64,000 nt of DNA, from contig NZ_VFPM01000001.1 in the NCBI RefSeq assembly GCF_006716675.1, positions 1,364,001-1,428,000 of the forward strand. Direction: 5' to 3'. The number at the start of each line of letters is the position of its first letter. Positions within the stretch are counted from its first letter, which is position 1. Shown here one piece after another: positions 16,318 through 24,850 of this stretch. The DNA comes from Humibacillus xanthopallidus (GTDB lineage Bacteria; Actinomycetota; Actinomycetes; Actinomycetales; Dermatophilaceae). The position numbers and the translations under genes were made by a program. The notes below the pieces were generated by a model. It saw only the letters and a list, made by a program, of their open reading frames with translations. It was not told the DNA's origin and did not search any database.

Positions 16318-17316
16318 CTAGGTGCGGTCCGTCGGAGGTGCCGTCGTGCCGCGGACGACGAGGTGCGGCTCGAGCACGACGTCGGCGGGCTCGCTGCGGT
16401 GGCCCTCCAGACGCTCGACGGCCGCGGCCACGGCGGCCTCGGCCATCGCGTGCGGCGCCTGGCTGACGGTCGTGAGGTCGATGGTCGCGAGCCGGGCCAC
16501 GGGGCTGTCGTCATAGCCGACGACCGACACGTCGCGGGGCACGTCGAGACCGTCGCGCCGCAACCGGTCGAGAAGTCCGAGCGCGCAGCGGTCGTTGAAG
16601 GCGATGACCGCCGTCGGCAGCTCGGCACGCAGGCGCTCTGCGCCGCGCACCCCGTCGGCCTCCGTGTCGCCCCCAGCGAGCGTGCGCGCAGCGGCCACAC
16701 CGGGGAGGCGCCCCATCGCCCTGACATAGCCCTGTCGACGGAGGGTCGTGATGGGACCTGGGCGCCCTTCGACAAAGACGACCTGGCGGTGGCCCAGGCC
16801 GGCGAGGTGCTCGACGGCGAGCCCGACCCCGACGTCGTCGGCCGCGCGCACGACATCGACGCCGGGCGAGGTGACGCGCCGACCAATAGCGACGACCGCC
16901 TGCCGCTCCCCCAGCTCGGCGAGCTCCGCAGCGGTCATCGAGGGGCCGAGCAGCAGCAACCCCTCGCACCGGAAGTCGAGCAATGACTCCACCGCGCGCC
17001 GCTCGTCACGAGTGCGGGTCAGGGGGCTGACGACGACGTCGTAGCCGCGGGCGTCAGCGGCCGCCTGGATCTCCTCGAGCAGCTCAGCATGGAAGGGGTT
17101 GCTGACGTCCATCGTCACCCCGAGCAGCTGGGTGCGGCGCCGGGCGAGCAGGCTGGCTGCGGCGTCGGGGCGGTAGCCGATGGTGCGCGCAGCATCGAGC
17201 ACGGCCTCCCGAGCCGCCGCACCCGGCCCCGGCTTGCCGCGCAGCACGAGCGAGGCCGTGGCAGTAGAGACGCGAGCGCGAGCGGCGACGTCCTCGAGAC
17301 GCGGGCGGGGCGGCAT
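16318..17316 (-). CDS. LacI-family transcriptional regulator
   Basis: The 332-residue protein has the LacI helix-turn-helix (LEDVAARARVSTATASLVLR, about residues 6-25), the hinge RPDAAASLLARRR and a sugar-binding effector domain with IAFNDRCALG and SVVGYDD. It is divergent from a dehydrogenase-isomerase operon. A perfect AAAGCGCTTT-type palindrome lies between them, so it probably represses that operon. GGAGGAG eight bases upstream supports ATG 17316. It is related to, but distinct from, the LacI regulator at 14915. Confidence 0.92.
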   Translation of the reverse strand: MPPRPRLEDVAARARVSTATASLVLRGKPGPGAAAREAVLDAARTIGYRPDAAASLLARRRTQLLGVTMDVSNPFHAELLEEIQAAADARGYDVVVSPLTRTRDERRAVESLLDFRCEGLLLLGPSMTAAELAELGERQAVVAIGRRVTSPGVDVVRAADDVGVGLAVEHLAGLGHRQVVFVEGRPGPITTLRRQGYVRAMGRLPGVAAARTLAGGDTEADGVRGAERLRAELPTAVIAFNDRCALGLLDRLRRDGLDVPRDVSVVGYDDSPVARLATIDLTTVSQAPHAMAEAAVAAAVERLEGHRSEPADVVLEPHLVVRGTTAPPTDRT

Positions 17317-17372
17317 ACGGGCTCCTCCATGAGGCTGGTCTGAGAGTGACACGAGTTTGTCAGTACAAAGTG

Positions 17373-17402
17373 TTGACACGGTGGCCAACGGCTCTGCACA
17401 CT
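17373..17402 (+). promoter_or_regulatory. Promoter of the second sugar operon
   Basis: TTGACA (17373-17378) and CACACT (17397-17402) are 18 bases apart. The LacI palindrome begins 14 bases after the -10 box, where a bound repressor would block initiation. Confidence 0.55.
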
Positions 17403-17416
17403 GATCTCACCACACC

Positions 17417-17430
17417 TTAAAGCGCTTTAA
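17417..17430. promoter_or_regulatory. LacI-type operator of the second sugar operon
   Basis: TTAAAGCGCTTTAA is a perfect 14-base palindrome with a CG centre, located between the divergent LacI gene and the dehydrogenase gene. Confidence 0.88.
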
Positions 17431-17476
17431 AAGCGCCGGAGCCTCCCTCGGCCCGTGATGTTCAGAGAGGCACATC

Positions 17477-18673
17477 ATGACCGCTTCACCCATCGGCGTC
17501 GCCGTGATCGGCGCCGGCATGGCCGGTCGCGCTCACTGCGCCGGATACCGCACAGCACCAACGCTTTTCGACCCCCCGCTGCCCCCCATTCGGTATGCCA
17601 CCGTGGTCGACGCCAACGAAGGCGTGGCCAAGGATGCCGCCGAGCGCTATGGCTACGAGCGCTACGGCACCGACTGGCGCGAGCTGCTCGAGGCCGATGA
17701 CGTCCAGGTCGTCAGCGTCGTCGTCGCAAACCACCTCCACCGCGCGATCGTCGAGGCGCTGCTGGCCGCCGGCAAGCACGTGCTGTGCGAGAAGCCCCTC
17801 GCGGCGAGCCTCGAGGACGCGACCGCCATGGTCGCCGCCGCCGAGGCGCACCCCGACCTCGTGAGCGGGGTCGGCTTCGTCTACCGCCGGCAGCCCGCCG
17901 TCGCCGCGATCCGCGCCCTGCTGCACAGCGAGCTCGGCGAGGTGTCGCACTTCAACGGCCGCTACTGGTGCGACTACGCGCGCAGCTCCGAGACCCCGAT
18001 GGCCTGGCGCTACAAGGGCGGCCCGGGCACGGGAGCGCTCGCCGACATCGGCAGCCACCTCATCGACCTTGCGGAGTTCGTCTGCGGCCCGATGACCTCG
18101 GTCAGCGGCGGCGCCTTCACGACGAAGGTCAAGGAGCGCGCGGTGCCGCTCGGCACGACCTACGGCCACGCCAAGGCGCAGCTCAGCGACGTGCGCGAGC
18201 CGGTCGAGAACGACGACGTCGCCACCTTCACAGCGCACTTCGAGTCGGGCGCCGTCGGCACCTTCTCGATCTCCCGCATCGCGCCCGGCCACGCCAACTC
18301 GCTCGCCTTCGACCTCATGGCCGAGAACGGCGCTGCGAAGTGGGACATGGACCGTCCCGCCGAGTTCTCGGTCATCCGGCAGCTGCGCGGCGATGGATTC
18401 GACGGCTACAACCAGGTGCTCGCCGGCCCGGACCACCCCTACGTCAAGGGCGGCCTGCCGATGGACTTCCCCGGCTGCTCCTACGGCGTCGGCGACCTCT
18501 TCGGCTACCAGGCGCGGGCGTTCCTCGAGCAGGTCGCCGGCATCGAGGGGGGCCTTCCCCAGGTCGCACCGTTCGACGACGGCGTGCGCGACCTCACCAT
18601 CATCGACGCCGTCGCCCGCTCCGCTGCGGCCGGCGGCGCGACCGTCTCCGTCAGCTGCCCCAGCCATACCTGA
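17477..18673 (+). CDS. Gfo/Idh/MocA-family dehydrogenase
   Basis: The 398-residue protein has IGVAVIGAGMAG (about residues 6-17) for dinucleotide binding, the catalytic CEKPLA motif (about residues 104-109) and the active-site helix IGSHLIDLAEF in the C-terminal domain. It is longer than usual inositol dehydrogenases (about 340 residues), as in many sugar-oxidising family members. It begins an operon with a TIM-barrel isomerase and another dehydrogenase. The start codon follows a GAGAGGCACATC region with a GAGAGG ribosome site. The substrate is not known. Confidence 0.87.
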   Translation: MTASPIGVAVIGAGMAGRAHCAGYRTAPTLFDPPLPPIRYATVVDANEGVAKDAAERYGYERYGTDWRELLEADDVQVVSVVVANHLHRAIVEALLAAGKHVLCEKPLAASLEDATAMVAAAEAHPDLVSGVGFVYRRQPAVAAIRALLHSELGEVSHFNGRYWCDYARSSETPMAWRYKGGPGTGALADIGSHLIDLAEFVCGPMTSVSGGAFTTKVKERAVPLGTTYGHAKAQLSDVREPVENDDVATFTAHFESGAVGTFSISRIAPGHANSLAFDLMAENGAAKWDMDRPAEFSVIRQLRGDGFDGYNQVLAGPDHPYVKGGLPMDFPGCSYGVGDLFGYQARAFLEQVAGIEGGLPQVAPFDDGVRDLTIIDAVARSAAAGGATVSVSCPSHT

Positions 18674-18710
18674 AATACCCACCCCACCAGAGCTTTTCGA
18701 AGGGATCACC

Positions 18711-19697
18711 ATGCTCATCGGCGCCTACAACGCCTGCCTCGGCGACAAGCCGCTCGGCGAGGCTCTCGACATGATCGCGAGCCTCGGGCTCACAAGTGCC
18801 GAGATCAACTCCGGCGGCTTCCTGCCGCCCATCCACCTGCCCGTCGACGACCTGCGCGCGAGCGAGGACGCACGGCAGGAGTATCTCGGCGAGTTCAGCT
18901 CCCGCGGGCTCACCCTCACGGCCCTCAACTGCAACGGCAACCCGCTACACCCGGCGGCCGGCTTCCCCCACTCGCAGGACCTCATCGACTCGATCGAGCT
19001 CGCGGCCCTGCTCGGGGTCAAGCGCGTCATCACGATGTCGGGCGCTCCCGGTGGCGAGCCGGGCACGTCTGTCCCCGTGTGGAACCCGCTCCCCTGGTGG
19101 AGCCCGTTCCTCGACGTGCAGGACCACCAGTGGAGCGTCGCCGTGCCCTACTGGAAGGACGTCGAAGCCCGCGCCGCCGACGCCGACGTCAAGGTCGCCA
19201 TCGAGATGCACCCCGGCAACATCGTCTTCAACCCGCGCACGCTGCACCGACTCGTCGCGGAGACGAACGCCACGCACATCGGTGCCGAGATGGACCCGAG
19301 CCACCTCTTCTGGCAGGGCATCGACCCCGTCCTGGCCGTCGCCGACCTCGGGGAGCTCGTCTACATCGCAGCCGCGAAGGACACCCGCATCAACGACGCG
19401 GCCAAGGTCAACGGTGTCATCGACGACAGCTTCTACCGCGTCGCCGAGGGTGAGCCGGGCTACCTGCCCCTCGGCGGCGGCTCGACGCTGAGCGGCTGGC
19501 CGAAGAACCCCTCGTGGGACTTCGTCGCCGTCGGTCGCGGGCACGACACGGCCTACTGGACCGAGTTCCTCCGCGCCCTGCACAAGGTCGACCCCGACAT
19601 GCCGGTCAACATCGAGCACGAGGACCAGGAGCTCGACCAGATGGAGGGCCTCCGCTTCGCCGCCGCCACCCTCCTCGAGGCCGAGAAGGCGCTCTGA
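18711..19697 (+). CDS. Sugar-phosphate isomerase/epimerase-like TIM-barrel protein
   Basis: The 328-residue protein is an AP-endonuclease-2-like TIM barrel. Likely metal ligands are in VAIEMHPGN (Glu, His), GAEMDPSHLFWQG (Asp, His) and the late NIEHEDQE (Glu, His). It would isomerise or epimerise the product of the dehydrogenase encoded 37 bases upstream. AAGGGA seven bases before the ATG at 18711 supports the start. A second dehydrogenase follows after three bases. Similar gene pairs occur in plant-polyol and rare-sugar catabolism, but the compound is unknown. Confidence 0.84.
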   Translation: MLIGAYNACLGDKPLGEALDMIASLGLTSAEINSGGFLPPIHLPVDDLRASEDARQEYLGEFSSRGLTLTALNCNGNPLHPAAGFPHSQDLIDSIELAALLGVKRVITMSGAPGGEPGTSVPVWNPLPWWSPFLDVQDHQWSVAVPYWKDVEARAADADVKVAIEMHPGNIVFNPRTLHRLVAETNATHIGAEMDPSHLFWQGIDPVLAVADLGELVYIAAAKDTRINDAAKVNGVIDDSFYRVAEGEPGYLPLGGGSTLSGWPKNPSWDFVAVGRGHDTAYWTEFLRALHKVDPDMPVNIEHEDQELDQMEGLRFAAATLLEAEKAL

Positions 19698-19700
19698 CCC

Positions 19701-20731
19701 ATGGATGACGAGGCAGTGCCACCGACGGCGGCCGGGCCGCTGCGCATCGGCATCCTCGGTGCGGCCCGCATCGCTCCCCTCAGCATCGTCGAGCCGGCTG
19801 CGGCCACGGGGCACCGCCTCGTGGCCGTGGCGGCGCGCGACGCGGTGCGAGCGGAGGCCTTCGCGGCCGACCACGGCGTCGAGAGGGTCCACCACTCGTA
19901 TGCGGCCGTCATCGACGATCCCGACGTCGACGTGGTCTACAACCCGCTGCCCAACTCGCTGCACGCCGAGTGGAACATCCGCGCGGCGGAGGCCGGCAAG
20001 CACGTCATGTCGGAGAAGCCTGCTGCGCTGAGCGCCTTCGAGGCGCTCCGAGTGCGCGACGCCGTCACCGCTGCCGGGGTGGTCTTCATGGAGGCCTTCC
20101 ACTACCCCTACCACCCGCTCTTCCAACGGGTCCGCCAGCTGCTGGCCAGACGCGCGGTGGGCGAGGTCCAGCACGTCGAAGCGATCCTCACGATGCCGGC
20201 GCCGCCGGACTCGGACCCGCGCTGGTCGCACGAGCTCGCCGGCGGTTCGACGATGGACCTCGGCTGCTACAGCCTGTGGCGCTGGGGCTGCTCGGCCCGT
20301 ATGCCGGTGGGGAGCCTCGCGTCGTCAGCGCCTGGCGCGAAGACCGGCCGGGCAAGCCGGGCGTCGACGAGCGCCTCTTCGTCGAGGTCGCCTACCCCTC
20401 CGGGGCAACAGGATCGGGTGGCAGCGACATGGACTGCGCCGAGCGCGACTTCCACCTTCTCGTCCGCGGCAGCCTCGGTGAGATCTTCGTACCGATGTTC
20501 CCCGTCCCCCACGAGGGCGACTCGCTCGTGCTGCGGCTCGCTGGTGCGCCGGAGGTCGTCGAGCACCTCGGCACGAGGTCGAGCTACACCTACCAGCTCG
20601 AGGCCTTTGCGGATGCCGTGCGCCGGGGTAGTGCCGTCGTCACCGACGCGCAGTGGTCCGTTGGCAACGCGCGCCTCGTCGAGGACGCCGTTATCGCCTC
20701 CCATCGCCCGTCCTCGAGTCCTGTGCCGTGA
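19701..20731 (+). pseudogene. Gfo/Idh/MocA-family dehydrogenase with a -1 base frameshift
   Basis: The first part (19701 to about 20279) encodes the Rossmann domain with IGILGAARIA, the SEKPAA lysine motif and MDLGCYSLW. The rest (about 20282-20731) continues the same family in another frame, starting LGLLGPYAGGEP and ending SHRPSSSPVP. One missing G in GTGG(G)CGC at 20277-20281 would restore a normal 343-residue protein reading SLWALGLLGPYAGG. Everything else in both parts looks intact, so this is either a recent mutation or a base-calling error. It is the third gene of the LacI-controlled operon. Confidence 0.8.
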
Positions 20732-20760
20732 GGGCGCCCTCCCGGGTGGCGCGCCCTCAC
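20728..20760 (+). terminator. Hairpin after the LacI-controlled operon
   Basis: GTGAGGGCGC (20728-20737) pairs with GCGCCCTCAC (20751-20760) around a 13-base loop. It overlaps the stop of the dehydrogenase gene and faces the convergent PhoX-like gene. Confidence 0.7.
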
Positions 20761-20780
20761 GGGTCATCGTCCTGACGTGA

Positions 20781-22367
20781 TCAGTGCTGACGAGCGCCCT
20801 TCCAGCTGATCTCCCACGTCGTGTTGTCACCGTGCTGCTGGGTCCAGAACGTGCGCCACGCCGTCGACGTCGCGGGCTGCGGCACCTTGGCGCCCAGCAG
20901 GCCGCTGACCGAGGCGTCGCCGTCGGAGACGTGGATGCCGGTGATCTCGTTGTCGCCGTCGTTGTAGGACGGGCCGCTCATCGAGTCGAACGTCGCCGAC
21001 GCATCGCGCCCTTCGGCAAGGAAGCGGACCGGCTGCGGAGCGCGATCCCGCCCGGCGGCATACGCTTCGCCCCCGGCACGGTCGGCGAGGTGGAAGACGT
21101 AGCCCGAGTCGAGCGCGTTGCGCTGCGTGTGCAGCCCATCGCCGGCGTCCTCGACGACGAGGAGGTCGTCGGCCGTGGCGAAGGCGATGTTGTCGAAGCC
21201 GGTGTGCTCCTTGTCTCCGACCGCGGCGATCGAGATGCGGCCGGTGTCGGCGCTCGCGCTCTCCTGCGAGATGCGGAAGACGCCGCCGTCGGCGCCCGGC
21301 AACGTGCTCGTCGCGCTCGTGTCGCCCGTCTCGGTGAAGTAGAACTCCGTGAAGTCGGTGCCGGGACGGAAGACGCCGTTCTCGGGGCGCTTGAGCGGCG
21401 TCGCGTTCGCCGCCTTGGCGGCTGCCGTCGCGTCGAAGGCACCGACGCCCGTGTGGATCGTGACCCACGTCGTCGCGAACGACGTTCCGTACGAGTGCAG
21501 CTCGCCGATGAAGGCGTCCGACGGGTTGGACTGGAGCTGCGACGTCGTCACGGGGGTGCCGTCCGCGCGCTCGATCTGGAGGGCCTGGAGCGAGCCGCCC
21601 TTCGTGAGATCCGACGTGTCGGTCGGCACGAAGCGGTAGACGAAGCTGTTGGGCACCTTGCCGCCTGCGGCACCGGCTCCGCCGATGTCCTCGACGAGCC
21701 ACACGTTGCCGTCGGCGTCGTTCTGGATGCCCTCGTAGCCCCCCGAGCCGAGCGCACCGAGCCGCGTGGCCCGGCCGCCGTCGACGGGGTCGCCCAACGC
21801 GTCGAGGCCGACGCCGAAGACCCCACCCTTGGGTGAGCTCGACTCTGCCGTGAGCAGCAGCTGCTGGGTGAAGGGGTCCCACGTGATGCCGTCGATCGTC
21901 GGGTAGGCGTTGCCCGCGGTGTCGACGTCTGAGATCAGGGTGACGCGCTTGAGCGGGTCGGTCTCGTCGAGGTTGATGCGCGTGACGTAGCCGCGCGGCC
22001 CCAGCTCGTGACCCTGGTAGAGGTAGTGCTTGCGACCGAGGACGAGGTAGACGTTCTTGTCGGGCTCGGTCTTGCGAGCCTCGTTCTTCGCCTGCGTGAG
22101 CGGCGCGCCGTCGAGCGTGTTGTAGCCGTAGTGCGTGACCCCGGTGGCGACGTCCGGGTTGCTGAGCGGCAGGTTGCCCCACGCGACGGACGTCTGGGTG
22201 GCCGCCGGGGTGAGCACCGTGCCCTGGATGCCGGACTTCGGGTTGGCGTTCGGCACGTTGACGACGGGCAGGCCGCCGTGCGCGTCCGCGCTGCCACCGA
22301 GGAAGAAGGCGGCGGCCGCCGCCAGGGTGCTGGCGAGCGCCGTCTTGGCGATGGTGCGAGTGTTCAC
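20781..22367 (-). CDS. Secreted PhoX/DUF839-like protein
   Basis: The 528-residue product begins with a Sec-type leader (TIAKTALASTLAAAAAFFLG, residues 5-24, cleavage after ADA). The mature part shows beta-propeller-like repeats such as TIDGITWDPFTQQLLLTAE, GYEGIQNDADGNVWLVED and GFDNIAFATADDLLVVEDAG. These resemble the PhoX alkaline-phosphatase (DUF839) family, which uses calcium and iron to release phosphate outside the cell. It lacks the long Tat leader of classical PhoX, so enzymatic identity is uncertain. GTG 22367 is chosen because GAGAGG lies six bases upstream. Confidence 0.7.
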   Translation of the reverse strand: MNTRTIAKTALASTLAAAAAFFLGGSADAHGGLPVVNVPNANPKSGIQGTVLTPAATQTSVAWGNLPLSNPDVATGVTHYGYNTLDGAPLTQAKNEARKTEPDKNVYLVLGRKHYLYQGHELGPRGYVTRINLDETDPLKRVTLISDVDTAGNAYPTIDGITWDPFTQQLLLTAESSSPKGGVFGVGLDALGDPVDGGRATRLGALGSGGYEGIQNDADGNVWLVEDIGGAGAAGGKVPNSFVYRFVPTDTSDLTKGGSLQALQIERADGTPVTTSQLQSNPSDAFIGELHSYGTSFATTWVTIHTGVGAFDATAAAKAANATPLKRPENGVFRPGTDFTEFYFTETGDTSATSTLPGADGGVFRISQESASADTGRISIAAVGDKEHTGFDNIAFATADDLLVVEDAGDGLHTQRNALDSGYVFHLADRAGGEAYAAGRDRAPQPVRFLAEGRDASATFDSMSGPSYNDGDNEITGIHVSDGDASVSGLLGAKVPQPATSTAWRTFWTQQHGDNTTWEISWKGARQH

Positions 22368-22630
22368 TGTGAGCCTCTCGTGTGACGGGGATCGACCCGT
22401 CAAGGGATGGTCTGGAGACGCGCTCACCCTCTCGACCGAGGCTGGGAGCAGCCTTCGGATTCCGTTAACTGCGAGCAGAATTCGACCAACGAGAGAGTGA
22501 AGAATCGTTTGACTGCCGCTCGCCTTGCGACGGTGCGCGGCGCCGACTGGGCGACGTTTTCGCCCCGACGCGCTACCCACCTTCGTAGGATCGCCTCACC
22601 CCACTGCCCCTCATCGAGAGAAGATCCACC

Positions 22631-23590
22631 ATGCCGATGCACGTGAACGTCGACAACTTCGTCCAGGTCGAGACCGCGCGCATGTTGCATGACATCCAGC
22701 AGAGCGCCGGTGGGGTCAACGTCTTGAGCCACAAGCGTCAGCCCGCGCCCATCGATGAGCAGACCGTGATCCGCCTCAACCGCGACACGCTCTACAGCTT
22801 CGCCGTCGTCGACGTCTCCCATGGCGCCGACCTCACCCTTCCCGAGACCGACGGTCGCTACCTCTCGGCCATGGTCGTCAACGAGGGCCACTACGTCGTC
22901 GACGTCCTGCACGATGCGGGGGTGCACCACCTCACGGCCGATCGCGTGGGCTCGGGTCACGCGCTCGTCGCACTGCGCACGTTGGTCGACCCCAACGAAC
23001 CCGCCGACCTGACCGCCGTCGCCGCCATCCAGGACGGCGTGGTGCTCGCTGCCGGGTCGAGCGAGCCCTTCCGCGCCCCCGACTACGACACGGTGTCGCT
23101 CGACCAGACACGCGACGCGCTGCTCGACCTCGCGCGCAACCTCACCGCCTTCGACCGCACCTTCGGCTCCCGCGAGGAGGTCGACCCGGTGCGGCACCTC
23201 ATCGGCACGGCGGCGGGCTGGGGTGGGCTCCCGACGAGCGAGGCGGCATACGTCGGCGTCGACCCGCAGGTTGCCCCCGGCCGCTACGAGCTCACCCTGA
23301 AGGACGTGCCCGTCGACGCCTTCTGGTCGGTCAGCGTCTACAACGGCGCTGGCTTCTTCGAGCCCAACGCCTCAGGTCGCTACACGCTCAACAGCGTCAC
23401 TGCCGATCGCAACGGCGACGGATCGGTGACGGTGCGCTTCGTGCCGGACGACTCCGTGACGGGCTCGAACACCATCCCCGTCCCGGGCGGCGGCTGGAAC
23501 TACCTCGTCCGCCTTTACCGCCCGCGCGCCGCGTTCTTCGACGGCTCATGGGCGCTCCCCTCGCTGGAGCCGTCGCCACCGCAGTCGTGA
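22631..23590 (+). CDS. DUF1254/DUF1214 domain protein
   Basis: The 319-residue protein has an N-terminal DUF1254-like part (VIRLNRDTLYSFAVVDVSHG, about residues 45-64) and a C-terminal DUF1214-like part with VPVDAFWSVSVYNGAGFFEP and a final NYLVRLYRPR strand. These domains are widespread beta-rich folds without a firm function. No signal peptide is present, unlike many relatives. The start is supported by a GAGAGAAG site. It is divergent from the PhoX-like gene across 263 bases of lower-GC DNA that must hold both promoters. Confidence 0.8.
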   Translation: MPMHVNVDNFVQVETARMLHDIQQSAGGVNVLSHKRQPAPIDEQTVIRLNRDTLYSFAVVDVSHGADLTLPETDGRYLSAMVVNEGHYVVDVLHDAGVHHLTADRVGSGHALVALRTLVDPNEPADLTAVAAIQDGVVLAAGSSEPFRAPDYDTVSLDQTRDALLDLARNLTAFDRTFGSREEVDPVRHLIGTAAGWGGLPTSEAAYVGVDPQVAPGRYELTLKDVPVDAFWSVSVYNGAGFFEPNASGRYTLNSVTADRNGDGSVTVRFVPDDSVTGSNTIPVPGGGWNYLVRLYRPRAAFFDGSWALPSLEPSPPQS

Positions 23591-23683
23591 GGTGAGCGCG
23601 CGAGGCTGACCCGAACAGCCCGCTGCACGGCATACCGCAGGCGGCAGCCGGGTCGCAGGGGCCTGCTCTCGAGGCGGGCTGGC

Positions 23684-23689
23684 TACGGT
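23684..23689 (+). promoter_or_regulatory. -10 box of the DUF5655 gene, leaderless
   Basis: TACGGT lies six bases before the GTG at 23696, with no ribosome site between. Confidence 0.45.
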
Positions 23690-23695
23690 GGACGG

Positions 23696-24067
23696 GTGCA
23701 CGCCGATGCCGAGCGCACCCCCGCGCAGTTCTTCGCCGGGCACCCCCGGGGGCTCGCGGTGTATGCCGCCGTGGCGAGGGCCGTCGAAGCGCTCGGCCCC
23801 GCAGAGGTCACGGTGTCGAAGAGTCAGATCGCCTTCCGGAGGCGCCGGGGCTTCGCCTACGTGTGGCGCCCAGGACAGTACGTGAAGAGCGACGTCCCTG
23901 CGGTCCTGTCTCTCGCACTCCCCCAGGAGCTCGCGTCGGCGCGCTTCAAGGACGTCGTCCACCCGTCCGCGGGGGTGTGGATGCACCACCTCGAGCTCGA
24001 CGAGCCCGCGCAGGTCGACGACGAGGTATGCGGGTGGTTGCGCCTCGCGTTCGAGCTCGCCGAGTGA
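23696..24067 (+). CDS. DUF5655-like small protein
   Basis: The 123-residue protein fits the DUF5655 type. It has an N-terminal helix (TPAQFFAGHPRGLAVYAAVA), a KSQIAFRRRRGFAYVWRP strand pair and a conserved late MHHLELDEPAQVDDEV segment. Family function is unknown; members are small cytoplasmic proteins that look like uncharacterised enzymes or nucleic-acid-binding folds. The GTG start is favoured by the TANNNT box six bases upstream. Confidence 0.7.
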   Translation: MHADAERTPAQFFAGHPRGLAVYAAVARAVEALGPAEVTVSKSQIAFRRRRGFAYVWRPGQYVKSDVPAVLSLALPQELASARFKDVVHPSAGVWMHHLELDEPAQVDDEVCGWLRLAFELAE

Positions 24068-24100
24068 AGGCAGGAAGCCCCTACGCCGCAGCCCCCGCTG

Positions 24101-24688
24101 TCACGAACCGACGGCCGCCCGCAGGGCGCGGTAGGACGCGAGCAGTGCCTCCCGCTCCTTCGCGAGCAGCGGGCTGGCGAGGTCGCGGCCCGACCGCACC
24201 CACGCGTCGGAGTGCTCCATCGCGAGGACCCGCTGCCGCGCCGCCTCCCGCACGGTCTCCCCCGGCACGTCGTAGACGTAGGAGTAGAGGCTCACGAGAG
24301 AGTCGACGAGCGGCTCCTCCTCGCCGACGAGGCCGTACTGGTGCTCCCGGTGCAGCCGCCACCACTCCACCTCGCGCCGAGCCGCCTCGACCGGGTCCAA
24401 CCCGTGGTCGACCCCTCTTAGCGCGAGCGCGTAGAAGCGGCGCATGTACTCGCGGGCGGCATCGGCGTCGTTCTCCGGGTAGGGGGCCCACTTCTGGTTG
24501 GCCCGCAGCACGTAGTAGGCGCCCTGCACCGTGCGGATGCGTCCCATGCCGAAGCCCTCGTGCACCATCACGTACGCCGCCTTCAGAAAGGCCCACCACT
24601 CACGGCGGTAGTACGACACCCATGCGTCGGTCTCCGCGTTGCCCACCGCCTCCGGGTCGAAGGTCCACGGTCCCCGCTGACTGCTCAC
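24101..24688 (-). CDS. Conserved actinobacterial protein of unknown function
   Basis: The roughly 195-residue protein is helical and rich in aromatic residues. It has WVSYYRREWWAFLKAAY near the N-terminus, GFGMGRIRTVQGAYYVLRA and a later EVEWWRLHREHQ motif. I recall similar proteins in mycobacteria and other Actinomycetota, without an assigned role. Glu, Arg and His residues in the last motif could bind a cofactor, but no known signature is complete. The start is uncertain: GTG 24688 with a weak GGGA site is used, because further upstream the frame runs into the divergent oxidoreductase gene region. Confidence 0.65.
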   Translation of the reverse strand: MSSQRGPWTFDPEAVGNAETDAWVSYYRREWWAFLKAAYVMVHEGFGMGRIRTVQGAYYVLRANQKWAPYPENDADAAREYMRRFYALALRGVDHGLDPVEAARREVEWWRLHREHQYGLVGEEEPLVDSLVSLYSYVYDVPGETVREAARQRVLAMEHSDAWVRSGRDLASPLLAKEREALLASYRALRAAVGS

Positions 24689-24850
24689 CGTCCCACTATG
24701 GCGCGTCACCAGACCGCGTCCGAGGGGTACGAGGAAGCCAATGATCTCCTCCTCGCCGCGCGGCAGCGCCGGCCCTCGGTGACGGAGCGGATCACCTCGA
24801 GAGTCCCTGTGCGCAGCGCCGTGTGCCCCGACCCGAAGCGGAGACCCAGC

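Noticed and set aside
20270..20290. Programmed -1 frameshifting in the Gfo gene
   Set aside because: There is no slippery heptamer and no strong downstream structure; a lost base explains it better.
22368..22630. A PHO box ahead of the PhoX-like gene
   Set aside because: I could not find two proper direct GTTCACC-type repeats in the gap.
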